This document shows, piece by piece, positions 33,673 through 44,559 of a stretch of DNA of 64,000 bases. The translations under genes were made by a program, and so were the position numbers. The DNA is from Pogostemon cablin (Eukaryota > Streptophyta > Magnoliopsida > Lamiales > Lamiaceae). A model generated the notes under the pieces. The model had not been told where the DNA came from. It saw nothing but the letters and a program-made list of their open reading frames with translations, and searched no databases. Position 1 is the stretch's first letter. Each line of letters begins with the position of its first letter. The DNA is taken from contig CM043001.1 of NCBI GenBank assembly GCA_023678885.1, forward strand, positions 4,102,001 through 4,166,000, written 5' to 3'.

Positions 33673-35238
33673 TGATGAGTGATATCTTCACCTAGATTTT
33701 AGTGTCTTTTTATGTAAGTTTTCGTGTATTTTTATCAGTATTCATGTGCTTTTTGGTGGAGTTATGTGTTTTTATGGAATTGAGTGTGAATGAACTAAAT
33801 CATATGTAAAACAGGTAAAAAAGGAGCAAAAAAAATGGAGACGGAAGATGAAACGAAGAAGAAGAAATAGGGTAGCAGCAACACGGCTGCCCGTGTCAGG
33901 CGCACGAGTCGTGTTGCAGCACACGACCCATGTAGCCAATACGGGTCTGTAAGGGGAAGCCATACGGGGACATTAATTCATCCAACACGGCCACCCACTG
34001 GCTGTGCGTCAGCACATGACTCGTGTGCCGTCTTGAGTGAAGGTTGACTGATAAACCCTGACACGACTCGACTCGTTCTGCAGCACACGAGTCGTGTCGG
34101 TGACAGAACATGAATTTTTTAACACATCTTCTAGAAGGTCTCCAAGGGGTATATATATCAATTCATTCAACATTTTGGTAGATTATAATCCGAAATTCAG
34201 CTCCTCACACACATCACATACCAATTCCTTCATTTTACACCATATCCTTCATCAAATTCATCCATCTAATCACTCCATCATCATCTCACCATAAAGTTTC
34301 CATCCAAATCAAGTGAAGAAGCAAGGAAGAGTGGGTGATCACCAAAGGAAGAAAGGAGATTCAATTGGATCCAATCCAAGGGAGTTTTCATTCCAATTTT
34401 GTGTTAATCCTATAGTTTACCATGATTTGTAAGGTTTCTAATGTCTATGTTAAGGATCTTATGAAGATTGTAGGCTAATCTCCCTTGTGAGATTAGCAAC
34501 ATGAAAGTTGTTGGATAATTTGTGGATCTATGTAATTAAATTCATATGTTGATTGGGATATTTGATTTTCTATCATTGATGCTTAAATATCTTGAGATCT
34601 ATGATGTTTTGTGTGTTTGATTGTTTTAAATATATAATTAGATTGAGAGATCAATTATATGCTTAGGATAGTTGAGTGAATCATTTCATCAAACACCTCA
34701 TGTTCATTATAAATTGTAAAGAGATTGAGAAATCCTTTAGGATTTAGAACCCACTGATAGAACATGTGATTAATTAGATTGAGAAGTCAATTAATTATGT
34801 GAAGGGACTCTTTAATTGAACTTACTACCTAGTTGGAATAGTTTAATTGAGAACTAACCTTTAAGCTCTTTTGAGATTGTGAAAATGATCTACATCCTAT
34901 GCATTTCGAGAGGAAGTGTAGGTTATATATGTGTTGGCCCTTAATCTTAACCCTTGATACATATGAGTTTAATGCATGAATCCTTGAATTACCACTTCAT
35001 TAGTGTTGTTAATCTAACTTTTACTCAACTTGGAAAACCACTCATATTTTACTATTTTATTTGCTACCATTACTTGCTTTAGTAATTGTTATTTACTTGT
35101 ATTTCAAAAACCAATCATTGATGTTTAGTCTCTATAAAATTGCGATAAATGTGATCTCGCTTAAGTTCTAGCATCGATCTCCATGTGGTTCGATAAATTC
35201 TTGAATTGGTCAACCCGACTACAAGTTATGGCTAATCA
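33673..35238 (+). repeat. D 3' LTR
   Basis: Pairs with 6126-7670. The word array is at about 33885-34105, TATA at 34150-34159 and the hairpin at 34474-34497. It is followed by the target duplication GTCAT. Confidence 0.93.
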
Positions 35239-35588
35239 GTCATCTTTGTGTTGACAAGTCATTTAGCCAAATTAATCCTACCAAATGAAATTATTTCGTA
35301 GTTTGCCCCTTTGAGCTTATTATCCTTATTTCTTTGGCAACCTATAAATTTAGTCATTTTTATCGATATTTTATATCATAATCACCTTTGTCGATTAGTA
35401 GAGGATTAATGGGGATGGAGTGGTTGAATTGAGCTTACAAGAGAGTTTGGAAAGAGAAAAATGGTGAAAGTGCTAGAAAAGAGGGAGAAAAGATGAAAAA
35501 GAAAAAATGGAGGTTGAGAAAAAAAATTGAGTAAAGCTTGTATAAAAGAAGCATAAATGAGCTCTACTAGAAAAATGGAAAGAGAGCC
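35239..35588 (+). other. A 3' UTR after D
   Basis: Sequence resumes at GTCATC. It aligns with B around 29905-29990 (TAGCCAAATTA..TCCTACC..ATGAAATTAT), confirming that this is the A UTR. A purine-rich stretch at 35440-35530 precedes E. GAGCC (35584-35588) is the expected left target duplication of E. Confidence 0.65.
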
Positions 35589-36406
35589 TGATGAGCGTTT
35601 TCTCAACACACAAAATTAATCCTCAAGTATAAGGATATCAATTGTAGTCTCGCTAGGCGGCCAAGTGATTATCGAACCCTAGGGACGGATTATTATCAAT
35701 TCAATTATATTCTAGTCAATGAAGATTATGTTGGCAAATTTGATTTAGTTTTGCTATGAAACTAAATAACATATAATTAAAATAGCAAGATAAATAAATA
35801 AACAACAGCGGAAATTCAGTTTTGATAAAGTAAGTAATGGAGTAGTTCTTCAGGTAATCCAGTTTTATTCGTTAATTCCTTTCCACGTGTTAATGTCCAA
35901 CTCTGTCTTGTGATTTATGGACGCATCACTAAACCATGCAAGCATACTCTATAGACACAAGTAAGCAAGCGTATGACACGTGTGAATACCCTTGGAGCAA
36001 GACGTATACTTCACCTCCCTTTCTAGGTACTATCATAATCAATTATTTCTTGTGCACTTAGTACTCTAACCTGATTTGATCTCACTTTTTAGGTACTATA
36101 AAGTAATACTCTTCATCCTACTTATTAACCCGAATATGATTCAATTAATAAATATCTATATAAGATAGTTCAAATAAGACTTCTGAATCCCTTCACTTAG
36201 AATTATGACATATGATTCTGCTCAGCGGTGAACGCACTCAATCAATAACCAAGAGATGTATTCAGACTCTACATAATAGTTAATGATGCACAAAACGACC
36301 GTGAGTATGAATTGAAAAAACACAATCTTATATAAAATAAACCACAAGTAGTGTTGTACGGAGTTTACACATGGAAATTTGATTAACTCATAAAACTTTC
36401 ATAACC

Positions 36407-36430
36407 CTAGAACTACCAAGGTGGTTCTAG
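36407..36430 (-). other. Hairpin in E LTR
   Basis: Outer arms CTAGAAC and GTTCTAG, one mismatch, then inner ACC and GGT around TT. It lies about 170 nt downstream of TATA. Confidence 0.6.
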
Positions 36431-36594
36431 CCCATAATTGATCTAGGAACAATCATGACTAGTTGGTATGATCTTACTTGACTCACCAGACGAACCTCTC
36501 TCACGACCCCTTCGGATGATGGTAGGGTTTGGTGGATGAAGGAAGATGTGTGTTGTCTTATGTTTTGTGTCCTTTCCTCCTACGAAAGCTCTTC

Positions 36595-36602
36595 TTTTAT
36601 AC
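36595..36602 (-). promoter_or_regulatory. TATA box of E LTR
   Basis: The minus strand reads GTATAAAAG, about 85 bp after the word array. Confidence 0.65.
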
Positions 36603-36689
36603 TCATATAACCTTCTCATGGGCTTAGGATGGGCCTTTTCTTGAAGCACACGTCAAATTTGGTAAAAGATATCTGGAATTACCATAAAT

Positions 36690-37035
36690 AGCATCAGCGA
36701 CATGTCGTTCCACCAAGACATACTGGTCGAACAAGGAGCTACTAGTCGAGCAAGCTCTCTGGATGATTTTGGCATTCTGTTCGACTAAACTTCTCTTGCT
36801 CGACCACATTGATGCTTGGTCGAGCAAGCCCTTCAAGTCGAATGAGCTCACTGTAAATTTTGTCTGTTCGACTTCTTCTCATTTGCTCGACCAAGCCGAT
36901 GTTGGTTGAGCAACACTTCCAAGTCGAGCTACTTCTCTGGATGGGTTTCGGCAATCTGCTCGACTTGTCACCTCTATTTGACCAAAGTTATGTTGGTTGA
37001 ATAGGCTATCCTGGTCGAACAACACTCTAATCTCG
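36690..37035 (-). repeat. U3 word array of E (GGTCGAGCAA type)
   Basis: The words are TGGTCGAACAAG, AGTCGAGCAAGC, GCTCGACC and similar, all built on the palindrome TCGA. The set differs from D, J and C but recurs inside E at 39385-40065. Confidence 0.78.
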
Positions 37036-37228
37036 CCTCCAAAATTGTGTCTTCCAATTCCGCAACTTTTTCACTTGTTTTCCTATACAAATATGCTCAA
37101 ATAGCCCTTGTACCCTCTGATTCGTGACTTTTCCCATAAACGTACCAATTCGTCTCACTAAAAGACTAAATCGTACTCCATTTCCACGCAAATCAGAGCC
37201 CAAAACATGTGAATTTACACTCTCATCA

Positions 37229-37243
37229 AACCCCCAAACTTAC
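37229..37243 (-). other. E polypurine tract
   Basis: The minus strand reads GTAAGTTTGGGGGTT, directly next to the LTR. Confidence 0.85.
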
Positions 37244-39384
37244 ATGTTGCTCGTCCAGAGGCAACGAAAATCAGAAAAATCCAGAAAGTGTAATCACAAG
37301 GTACAACATATCTTAACACATGCAATTATATAAACTTAAAACATGCAACTATCATACCTTTCATTTACATAAAAACATCAATCAATCACAATACTTCTAC
37401 GAGTGCTAAGTCATCTAGCTCACGGGTAAGTATTTACTTTCTCACTCAAGTGTAAAAGATATACACCTTATGGTTGATATCAACACTCAATTTTAATTTA
37501 TATACTCGCGTAACCATAAGCTTGTCAAATGTCTGAAAACTCCATCTATAATCGACTCAATACTATGATAAAAAAGGACTTGCTTCAAGGATGTAATGTC
37601 GGCTCTTTGGTTAAGGTGGAAGAATATAGATAAGTGACTAACTTTACTAGTAAAGAGTTACCTTGGTATATTTTTTTCAGTTGCTCCCTTCGTCACTTCT
37701 TTACCTTAACAATCTAGTTCATGTACCATTCCTCCATCTTTACTTGGATCAATTTCTTTTCCGTAGTAACACACTAATTCTGGTGTTCTTCAAGTATAAG
37801 GGTACCAGTTTCGGGCACTACCCTCTCTATCATTCGGGATACCGGTTTCAAGCACTATCCCTCACAAGATTTAACTTCTTGTCTCTCGAATTTGCTTTCA
37901 CCAAATCTCTTCTCCTAATCCACTTCAAGGTTTCCTCGAGCATTAGTCTACCTCCACTCTTTACTAGTAATTGGTGTGTAAGGCTCAAAAGGTAAACGGC
38001 TCATTATCAAAGCTTGCCAAAGAAAAGCTTAAGGCTCAAAAGGGCTTACAAAGATAATTATATAATAGGGTAAGATAAATTAGCTAAGTAACTCGATCAA
38101 TAATAATGGCCTAAGATCACTTCCTAGTATATATCAATTATAGATTTCACACAAGACTCCAAGTCAAGTTCTAGAATACGAGTATACAAATGACTCTCAA
38201 GAATAAACGATCATGCATATAGCAAGATCAAAAGGCTCAAATCCTCACAAGGTTAATAGAATCCTAAGCACTCTTCAAAGCATGCAATCAACATCAATTT
38301 CTTATGAACTACAAGTACAAATAGAACATGCTTACCATTAACAAATTATCATGCATCAATATAAGAGCCCATTCATATCATGAATTCATCCCAAGCACAT
38401 AACACTCATCATTCAATCATCATCATAATCAAAACAGACCACTCACGCATGAATCACCACTACACCCAAACACTCATGCTGGCACCCGACGCTCATCACT
38501 CCTCCGGAGCATCATCATCATCCGATCCTCCCTCATCATCATTATCTTTTTGACTATCTCCACCAACGGGGGTGACTTGTTTCCCTTCCTCTTTGAAGAA
38601 GAAGCAATCTCTTTTCCTACAAAAGTTGTACTTCAATGCGCAACAAAAAGAGATGAACAATACCAAGCCTAAGTTTAGCATGAATCCTACTCAAGACTTC
38701 AAATTCATGTATCCAATTCAACTCAATCTCAAGTGTTTCTCAATCACAATCGAACTCTAAACCAACACTATCAATCAAGAATATCAAGATTCAAGTAATC
38801 CAACACTACTTCACACCAACATAATAGCAAATCAACTCCAAATTTCACCAAGTCCACACTTCAAACATGCTCAAATTCCATCATCAATTGCATCTCATCA
38901 ATATCCAAATTCAATGAGCCCATATGTATAATTCGAAATTAAACCAAAACCCATGCTTCATACAACATCAAATTCACAAAATTTCCACAATTTAACGAAG
39001 CACATTTCAAGAAATTTCGAATGCAATCTTGGATAACAACTCAAGCAATTCAATAATCAATCCAAACCAAAACTAGCATGAATCCACTCACCCATTCTTC
39101 ACTAATCATCATCAACATAATCCGCAAGTAAAAAGTGAGGAGAAAACATATCTTTGCTTGACATGGTGTGCGTGCGGTGAACAAGAGCGAAAACCCCAAA
39201 AGTTCGAGTGAAAATCCGAGATTGGATCTTGCAAACCCTCGAAATTGAATGTAAAGTGTGTAGAAGGGCAGATTTAGGTGTAGAAAAGAGGTTAAGGGGA
39301 AGAACTTACAGTTACAAAATGGTGCTCGAGAAAGGGTGACGGAGGTAGGTGTGTCGAATGGGATGAAATACCTTTTAAAACTGC
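37244..39384 (-). other. E 3' region, largely non-coding
   Basis: It contains the conserved block AAGTGATCTTAGGCCATTA (minus strand) near 38106-38121 and two GGTACC-type units at 37798-37862. A 61-codon minus ORF at 38496-38681 ends in an acidic Asp/Glu tail. It sits where D has its env-position ORF and may be a remnant of one, but I see no decisive motif. Confidence 0.5.
37798..37862 (-). repeat. Two GGTACC-type units in E
   Basis: Plus-strand forms GGGTACCAGTTTCGGGCACT and GGGATACCGGTTTCAAGCAC. They are counterparts of the units in B and C. Confidence 0.65.
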
Positions 39385-40065
39385 TCCCAGTCCCCGTTTG
39401 ACCTCAGCTCGACTTGTTAAGGTTAGTCGAACAACGTTTTTAAGTTGAACGACCCAGATCTGACCTTTAAAATTGCCTAGCTCGACCTCCGTTCGACCTG
39501 AATTTCTTAGTCGAACAGCACGCGGAAGTCGAGCAACGCGTGTAGTCGAGTCCCTATTTTTCCATGACTTGTTCGACTTCCGTTCGACCTCTATGTCTTG
39601 GTCGAACAACTCATGCTAAGTTGAATGACGTCTCTGGACAATTTTGATATTTTGCTCAACCTTTGTTCGACTTAGATTCCTTCGTCGAACAACATGGTCG
39701 AGGTCGAACAACCTTTCTGGACAACTTGTGCATTTTGCTCGACCTCCGTTCGACCTAATGATAGTGGTCGAATAGGTGCTGGAAGTCAAGTAACTTATCT
39801 TGTCGTGCCCCCTGTTCTTCTTTGTCTTGCTCGACCATTGTTCGACTTCATACTCCTGGTCGAGCAACTACTAATGGGTCGAACAAACTCTCTAGAAGTT
39901 TTTCCCACTTTGTTTGATAGGTGCTCGACTCCAGCTTCGTGGTCGAGCAGCAAGAGTTTAGTCGAACAACCTCTCTGGAAGATTTTCGCCATTTGCCCGA
40001 CCATTGCTCAACCAAAAGCCTTGTCAAACAGCTCCTGTTAGGTCGAACAACTCACGATCTTCTTC
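39385..40065 (-). repeat. Internal word array of E
   Basis: About 680 bp of GGTCGAACAAC, GCTCGACC, GTTCGACCT and TCGAGCAAC words, the largest array in the window. The same words are in the E LTR. In E orientation it ends about 10 bp before the TATA-like TTTTAAAAGG (39371-39380). The ORFs across it are artefacts. Confidence 0.78.
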
Positions 40066-40345
40066 AATTTCATACCCTTCTCATATCTCCCTGCAACATT
40101 CAACTCTAGGATAACATCAAGTATCAAGATATCCAAAAATTAAGTTAGAGAAACCATATAACATCAAGTGTAACTCCGCAATCACACCAAAAACAACAAC
40201 TCTCCACTAAACACTAGGCAAATTGCAAAAAATCGATGTATCAAAACCAGCTAAAGTTTTAATACACCGCAAAAAATCAACTCCCCTAGAAAATGTTACA
40301 AAGAAAATATCATATTCTCCATGCTATAATGAGGTAAGTACATCA

Positions 40346-40362
40346 CACCCCCCCAAACTTAG
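40346..40362 (-). other. E central polypurine-like block
   Basis: The minus strand reads CTAAGTTTGGGGGGG. It lies about 190 bp after the integrase stop, the same distance as in D. Confidence 0.6.
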
Positions 40363-40458
40363 TAGAAACCATAGTCGAAACTAAGTTTGTAAAGAGATGT
40401 AATTTCCAAATGATAAGCACGTTGTATATAAAAATTTATTACTCACACTAATGAAAAT

Positions 40459-40528
40459 AAAGCAATAAAACGGGAGGGAAAGCCCCCAACAGACGCTCAT
40501 GTTTAACATCGGAGAGTCACGACGGTAC
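40459..40528 (-). other. Conserved post-pol block in E
   Basis: The minus strand reads CGTCGTGACTCTCCGATGTT, then AAACATGAGCGTCTGTTGGG, right after the integrase stop. It matches B and C. Confidence 0.72.
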
Positions 40529-40532
40529 CAAT

Positions 40533-41067
40533 CTAGTGCAAGGTATACTCAAAAATGACGCAAGCATCATCCGGCGACTTATAATGCTTCAAACGATGCC
40601 CATTTGCCGCGATAATGTGCCCATCTTTGTCCATAAGCTCAAAACTCCCCCCTCCGCAGGCTCTATGGATAATGAACGGCCCCATCCACTTCGATTTCAA
40701 TTTCCCTGCGAAGAGCTTCAAACGAGAATTAAAAAGTAATACCTTATCACCTTGGTTGAACTGCTTGTATGAGATATTCGAATCATGTCATTTCTTCATT
40801 CTCTCCTTGTATATCTCCGAGTTCTTATAAGCACGATTCCTAAACTCATCCAATTGATTAATATGAGTTATCCTCAACTCCCTTTGATCATTTAAGGACA
40901 AGTTCAAACTTCTCAACGCCCAAAAAGCTTTGTGCTGACTACGGGCAAGTGGCACGGCTTTCCAAAGACAATTTGATACGGTGACATATCCCACACCGTC
41001 TTATAAGCAGTCTGGAACCCCCACAAAATATCATCGAGCTTAATAGCCCAATCCTTTCTATTGGTTT
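40533..41067 (-). pseudogene. pol: E integrase, C-terminal part
   Basis: Read from 41067 downwards: NRKDWAIKLDD and the AFWALRSLN segment typical of Athila integrase, then KVLLFNSRLKLFAGKLKSKW and NGHRLKHY. A TGA at 40788-40790 and a frameshift near 40990 break it. The catalytic core is missing because K begins at 41068. The end matches D integrase in order and motifs. Confidence 0.8.
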
Positions 41068-41200
41068 TGTTGGGTGTTTAACATAATTTAAGTTGTTTAA
41101 ATGTGAATCACAACATATCGTTATCACCTTCCTTTGAATATTTCTCTACATTCTTAAGTATATATTAAATGTATAATTTACTTTGATTATGTAGCTTTCT

Positions 41201-41522
41201 TGATACGGCCAAAGTAAAGTGCAGCCCAGCTTCAAGGCCTAAGATATTATGGGCAGCCTATTCTGAGAGTGGCATATAAATTAGGAACTAATACTCTGTT
41301 AGATAAGGAAGAATAGTTTGGGCATTCTGTTTCTCCATCCCATTTCCCCTTCTCTCTTTCTGTTTCTCTTCCCAGATTTCCCTTACCCCTCTCTTTCTTG
41401 GAGTTGAACACTAACTCGAACAGTGTTATGTATGCACCCTATTTTAATTATAATTTATCGTTTGTCGTTGATTTACCATTTCCTTGTTGAGTTTTGGTTG
41501 TGTTGGAAATTAGGGCGTATCA
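41201..41522 (+). repeat. F 5' LTR
   Basis: Pairs with 43267-43591. It has a TATA-like GGCATATAAATTAG at about 41271-41284. The sequence after it, TTGGTGCTTTCGTTGAG, should hold the primer site; I do not know its tRNA. Confidence 0.9.
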
Positions 41523-41575
41523 TTGGTGCTTTCGTTGAGAGAAATCGTTGAGAGGCAAACCCAAGTTGAGAGATT

Positions 41576-42256
41576 ATGTCGAGTGATTCTGATATTGTGG
41601 CGGCAATGAAGGCACTCCTTCAATCTAACACCGAGAAACAAGCCCTGGTTTTACACCAGACGATGCAACAATATATGGATGATGTCTTGACTACCATGGA
41701 GTCCAAGCTTGAGGAAATGTGATTGCAAATCCACTCTCCTGATCAAATTGCTGAGTTTTCTTCTTCTCAGAGACGCACCTATACTCAAACAGATAGCTCT
41801 ATAGGGATGGGTGAAAACCCACATTTTCTTCGCTCCATGAAAATGGAGGTACCCAAATTCGACGGTACAAATCCAAATGGATGGATCTTCCGAATTGAAG
41901 AGTTCTTTGACTTTCACAATACGCCAGATGATCAGCGCCTGAAAATCATATCGTTTCACATAGAGGGTCGAGCTGCTTCTTGGTTCCAATAGATGAAGAT
42001 GAATAGGTTCTTAACCACATGGAAGGAGCTTCTTCTCAATCTCAGACATCGTTTCGGGGGTTCTACCTACGAGGATCACCTGGGGAATTTGTCAAAATTA
42101 ACCCAAACTACCACAGTAGCTGAATTTCAATCATCATTTGAAGAATTGATGAACAAGGTGACGGGAATCTCTGAAAATTTGCTTGTTAGTTTTTTTGTTA
42201 CAGGTTTAAAACTAGAAATTCGTCGAGAATTGCTATTTTCCCATCTGGCCACTTAA
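41576..42256 (+). pseudogene. gag: F gag
   Basis: The ATG at 41576 opens a gag with MKMEVPKFDGTNPNGWIFRI and the HIEGRAASWFQ core. In-frame stops are TGA at 41720-41722 and TAG at 41990-41992. The frame ends with TAA at 42254-42256, while coding continues in another frame (MVAFSLARAFEAR). Confidence 0.82.
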
Positions 42257-43266
42257 TGGTGGCATTTTCTCTGGCTAGGGCATTCGAAGCCCGTTCTGAT
42301 GATGATCATGTGGTATTGCCTCACAGGTCGAAGTGGAATGCTCCAACTGCTCAAGCCCAAAATCAAAGGTATAACCCACCTAATTTGAGCCCAAACGCAT
42401 CTGTTGTTGATCAACAACACGTAGCTGAGCCTACACAGACACCCTATACGCCACACTCCCCGAACCCTCCTTCCATGCAACCTTCATTACCCCCCAATAA
42501 CAATTTGACGACTATCTACAAATAAGCTCTGAGTTCGAAGAGAAAAGGGTCTTTGCTACAATTGTGATGAAAGGTATTCCCCAGCTCACCGGTGTCAAAG
42601 TAAATTTCTTCTTCTGATCGGGAATGATAAAGAACAAAACATTACGACGACCTTAGACTCAAACCAATTGACTGTAGAGAAGGTGATTAAAGCCAGCTTG
42701 AACACTCTAGATGGGCAAGCCAACAATTGTTCATTACGTCTCTGGGGATATTTGAGAGGTCAAAAGATTCAAGTGCTAATTGATAATGGAAGCACCCACA
42801 ATTTTGTGAAACCAAGATTGGTCGAATGTCTGGAGTTACAGGTAAAATCAATTCATACATTTCGTGTGCATATTGCGAATGGTGATAATTTGAATTGCTC
42901 TCATATATGTTCTCGGGTGGAATTAAATGTGCAACAATATAATTCACAACCGATTATTATGTTCTACCAATTGAGGGGGCAGATGTTGGGAGTACAATGG
43001 TTGCAACAATTGGGTAGAGTTTCACATGATTATTCTGAGATGATTATGGAGTTTGAATAGTAAGGTAGAAGGATTGTGTTACAAGGTGAACACATGGATC
43101 AATATGAGGCGACACTTCAGTATTTGCAAGCTGAGATTTCAACTGACGAGGCCCATGATTTACTTGAGGTTCATTTTTGATCTCCAACCAATAAAGAATC
43201 GAAAGTTATTCACCAAGAGTCTAGACTGGTTCTTGAGGACAAGACTGTTTTTAAGGGCATAGGAAA
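42256..43266 (+). pseudogene. F gag end, zinc knuckle, protease start and polyprotein tail
   Basis: It begins with the gag C-terminal end (ARAFEARSDDD) and a Pro/Asn-rich spacer, then a CCHC-like knuckle in shifted frame near 42545-42600 (CYNCDERYS..HRC). The protease begins at about 42668 with the active-site motif LIDNGSTHNF and ends at 43060 with a stop. The residues after it (QYEATLQYLQAE, LEDKTVFKG) are of the kind normally found at the very end of gypsy polyproteins, so the middle of pol has been deleted. Confidence 0.7.
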
Positions 43267-43591
43267 TGATACGGCCCAAGTAAAGTGCAGCCCAGCTTTA
43301 AGGCCCAAGATGTTATGGGCAGACCATCTTGAGAGTGGTATATAAATTAGGAACTAATACTATATTAGGTAAGGAAGAATAGTTTGGGCATTCTGTTTCT
43401 CCATCCCATTTCCCCCTTCTCTCTTTCTGTTTCTCTTCCCAAATTCCCCTCCCCCCTCTCTTTCTTGGAGTTGAACACTAACTCGAATAGTGTTATGTAT
43501 CCGCCCTATTTTAATTATAATTTATCATTTATCATTGATTTACCATTTCCTTGTTGAGTTTTGGTTGTGTGTTGGAAATTAGGGCGTATCA
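43267..43591 (+). repeat. F 3' LTR
   Basis: Pairs with 41201-41522. The preceding purine-rich AAGGGCATAGGAAA is the probable polypurine tract. Confidence 0.9.
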
Positions 43592-44112
43592 TTTCTCGTG
43601 CGAAATAGAAAGAAGGACGTGTGAAATCTGTGAGAAAAGACGAAGCCAGCAAGTATCCAGACACTTAAACATCGCCCACCTTCAATTTCCATATATTTGT
43701 TACACATATTAGGTTTATATCTTTTTTGCCCAATAATCATTTGAAGGCTACTGTGAAATGGATTGAAGTATTTGCTTATGGGGTGTTCAAGTTGTTTGAG
43801 TTGTTTATATCTTTTAAATATTTAAGTTGTTTAATTGGAGCAGCAGCAGTGTGTTTCTGACATGGGGATAATCGTAGAAGACAAACGCTCTTCGTACGTA
43901 AAGAGAAATTGAGTTTTATAATTGAATATAAGTTTTAAATTGATTCAAAGTTTTCAAGTTCCAATTCTACCATACAAACCACCTATTTACAGGGAAGAAA
44001 AATGAATTGAAAAGGCATTCAAACTAAGAAATCAACAAAAGTTATTAAAGGCTGCAACTTTCAAGATCGGAAGTTTGAAGGTTAGGTTTCTCTTGATTCT
44101 TGTCCCACATCA

Positions 44113-44506
44113 GACCCCTCCACTTGAAAAGAACTTGTCCTTGAGTTACGTGATATCATCGAACACAAGAAAGCCGATACTTGTCCGCAACTATCTTAAA
44201 TTCGTGAGTAGTTTTTATCATCTTTTGGCAAGCTTCTTGCACAGCTAGCCCATCTGTTGCAAGTTTAGTTGCTGCCAAACTTGTAGATTTTGGCAACTTG
44301 ACTAATTCAACTCCATGACATGAAACGTTTTTATAAACCACAACAAATGGCGACTTCCCAGCTGAACTTTGGATTGAACTATTAAAAGCAAATTCTGCTT
44401 GAGGCAAAGCATAATCCAATTGTGTCGGTCGATCACAACGAATCAAATTTCCAAGAGTTCGAGAATCTTTGCAGATACACCATGCTGCCCACAAAAGAAA
44501 AGGCAT
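44113..44506 (-). pseudogene. pol: K integrase C-terminal fragment
   Basis: The minus frame contains TLGNLIRC, LPQAEFAFNSSI, GKSPFVVVY and VELVKLPKS, as in chromovirus integrases just after the DDE core. The core itself is missing. Beyond the stop near 44156 the complement still encodes the expected end before the polypurine tract. Confidence 0.7.
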
Positions 44507-44559
44507 GCAATGAAGTGCACCCCTTTTTAAAAGCTTTCCACCACCAGAAATACATAATC

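Larger units (their letters stand above)
6126..35238 (+). mobile_element. Element D: full-length Athila-type Ty3/gypsy retrotransposon, broken and carrying C and B
   Basis: D has LTRs of 1545 bp (6126-7670) and 1566 bp (33673-35238), TG...CA ends and TSD GTCAT (6121-6125, 35239-35243). Subtracting C and B with their duplications leaves about 13.7 kb. The order is primer site, gag, protease, RT, RNase H, integrase, central polypurine block, promoter-like cassette, env-position ORF, 3' UTR, polypurine tract, LTR. All ORFs carry stops or frameshifts, so the copy is inactive. Confidence 0.93.
2177..35588 (+). mobile_element. Element A: Athila-like LTR element, gag-pol deleted, interrupted by J, D and E
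   Basis: A consists of a 5' LTR (2177-2871 plus 4706-5448), a tRNA-Asp primer site at 5451, a short leader, then directly a polypurine-like block at 5664 that in related elements lies after pol. No gag, protease, RT or integrase sequence is present, so it is a large-deletion derivative. D is inserted at 6126 with a 5-bp duplication, and A resumes at 35239-35588 before E interrupts it. The right part of A, including its 3' LTR, is not seen and would lie beyond the window. The exact left end (2177, or 2173) is a guess because no second LTR is available to compare. Confidence 0.7.
35589..37228 (-). repeat. E 3' LTR
   Basis: 1640 bp; the plus strand begins TGATGAGCG and ends CTCTCATCA. The pattern around 35660-36070 (GATTATCGAACCC, TTTCTAGGTACT) matches the C LTR. 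It contains a hairpin, TATA and a word array in the expected order on the minus strand. The right boundary is set by the adjoining polypurine tract. Confidence 0.85.
35589..41067 (-). mobile_element. Element E: Athila-like element, truncated in integrase by K
   Basis: E has a 3' LTR (35589-37228), a polypurine tract, a long 3' region with a word array, a central polypurine block, the conserved post-pol block and the C-terminal part of integrase (to 41067). The rest of pol, gag and the 5' LTR is not in the window. It shares the post-pol block and the GGTACC units with B and C, so it may represent the autonomous partner family. The second target copy cannot be checked. Confidence 0.82.
41201..43591 (+). 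mobile_element. Element F: small gypsy deletion derivative
   Basis: 2391 bp with LTRs of 322 bp (41201-41522) and 325 bp (43267-43591), ends TGATACGG...GCGTATCA and TSD TTTCT (41196-41200, 43592-43596). The 1.7-kb interior keeps gag, a zinc knuckle, a protease start and the last part of the polyprotein, while RT, RNase H and integrase are missing. The short LTRs and gag type suggest a Reina-like chromovirus, not certain. Confidence 0.9.
41068..44112 (-). repeat. K 3' LTR (about 650 bp without F)
   Basis: The plus strand begins TGTTGGGTG and ends CCCACATCA. It adjoins GACCCCTCCACTTG, the complement of a polypurine tract CAAGTGGAGGGGTC (44113-44126). No second copy is in the window, so the left end is inferred from where E breaks off. 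Confidence 0.5.

Noticed and set aside
38496..38681. A confident env-type gene in E
   Set aside because: Only an acidic C-terminal tail in the expected position; no diagnostic motif, so it is kept only as a possible remnant.
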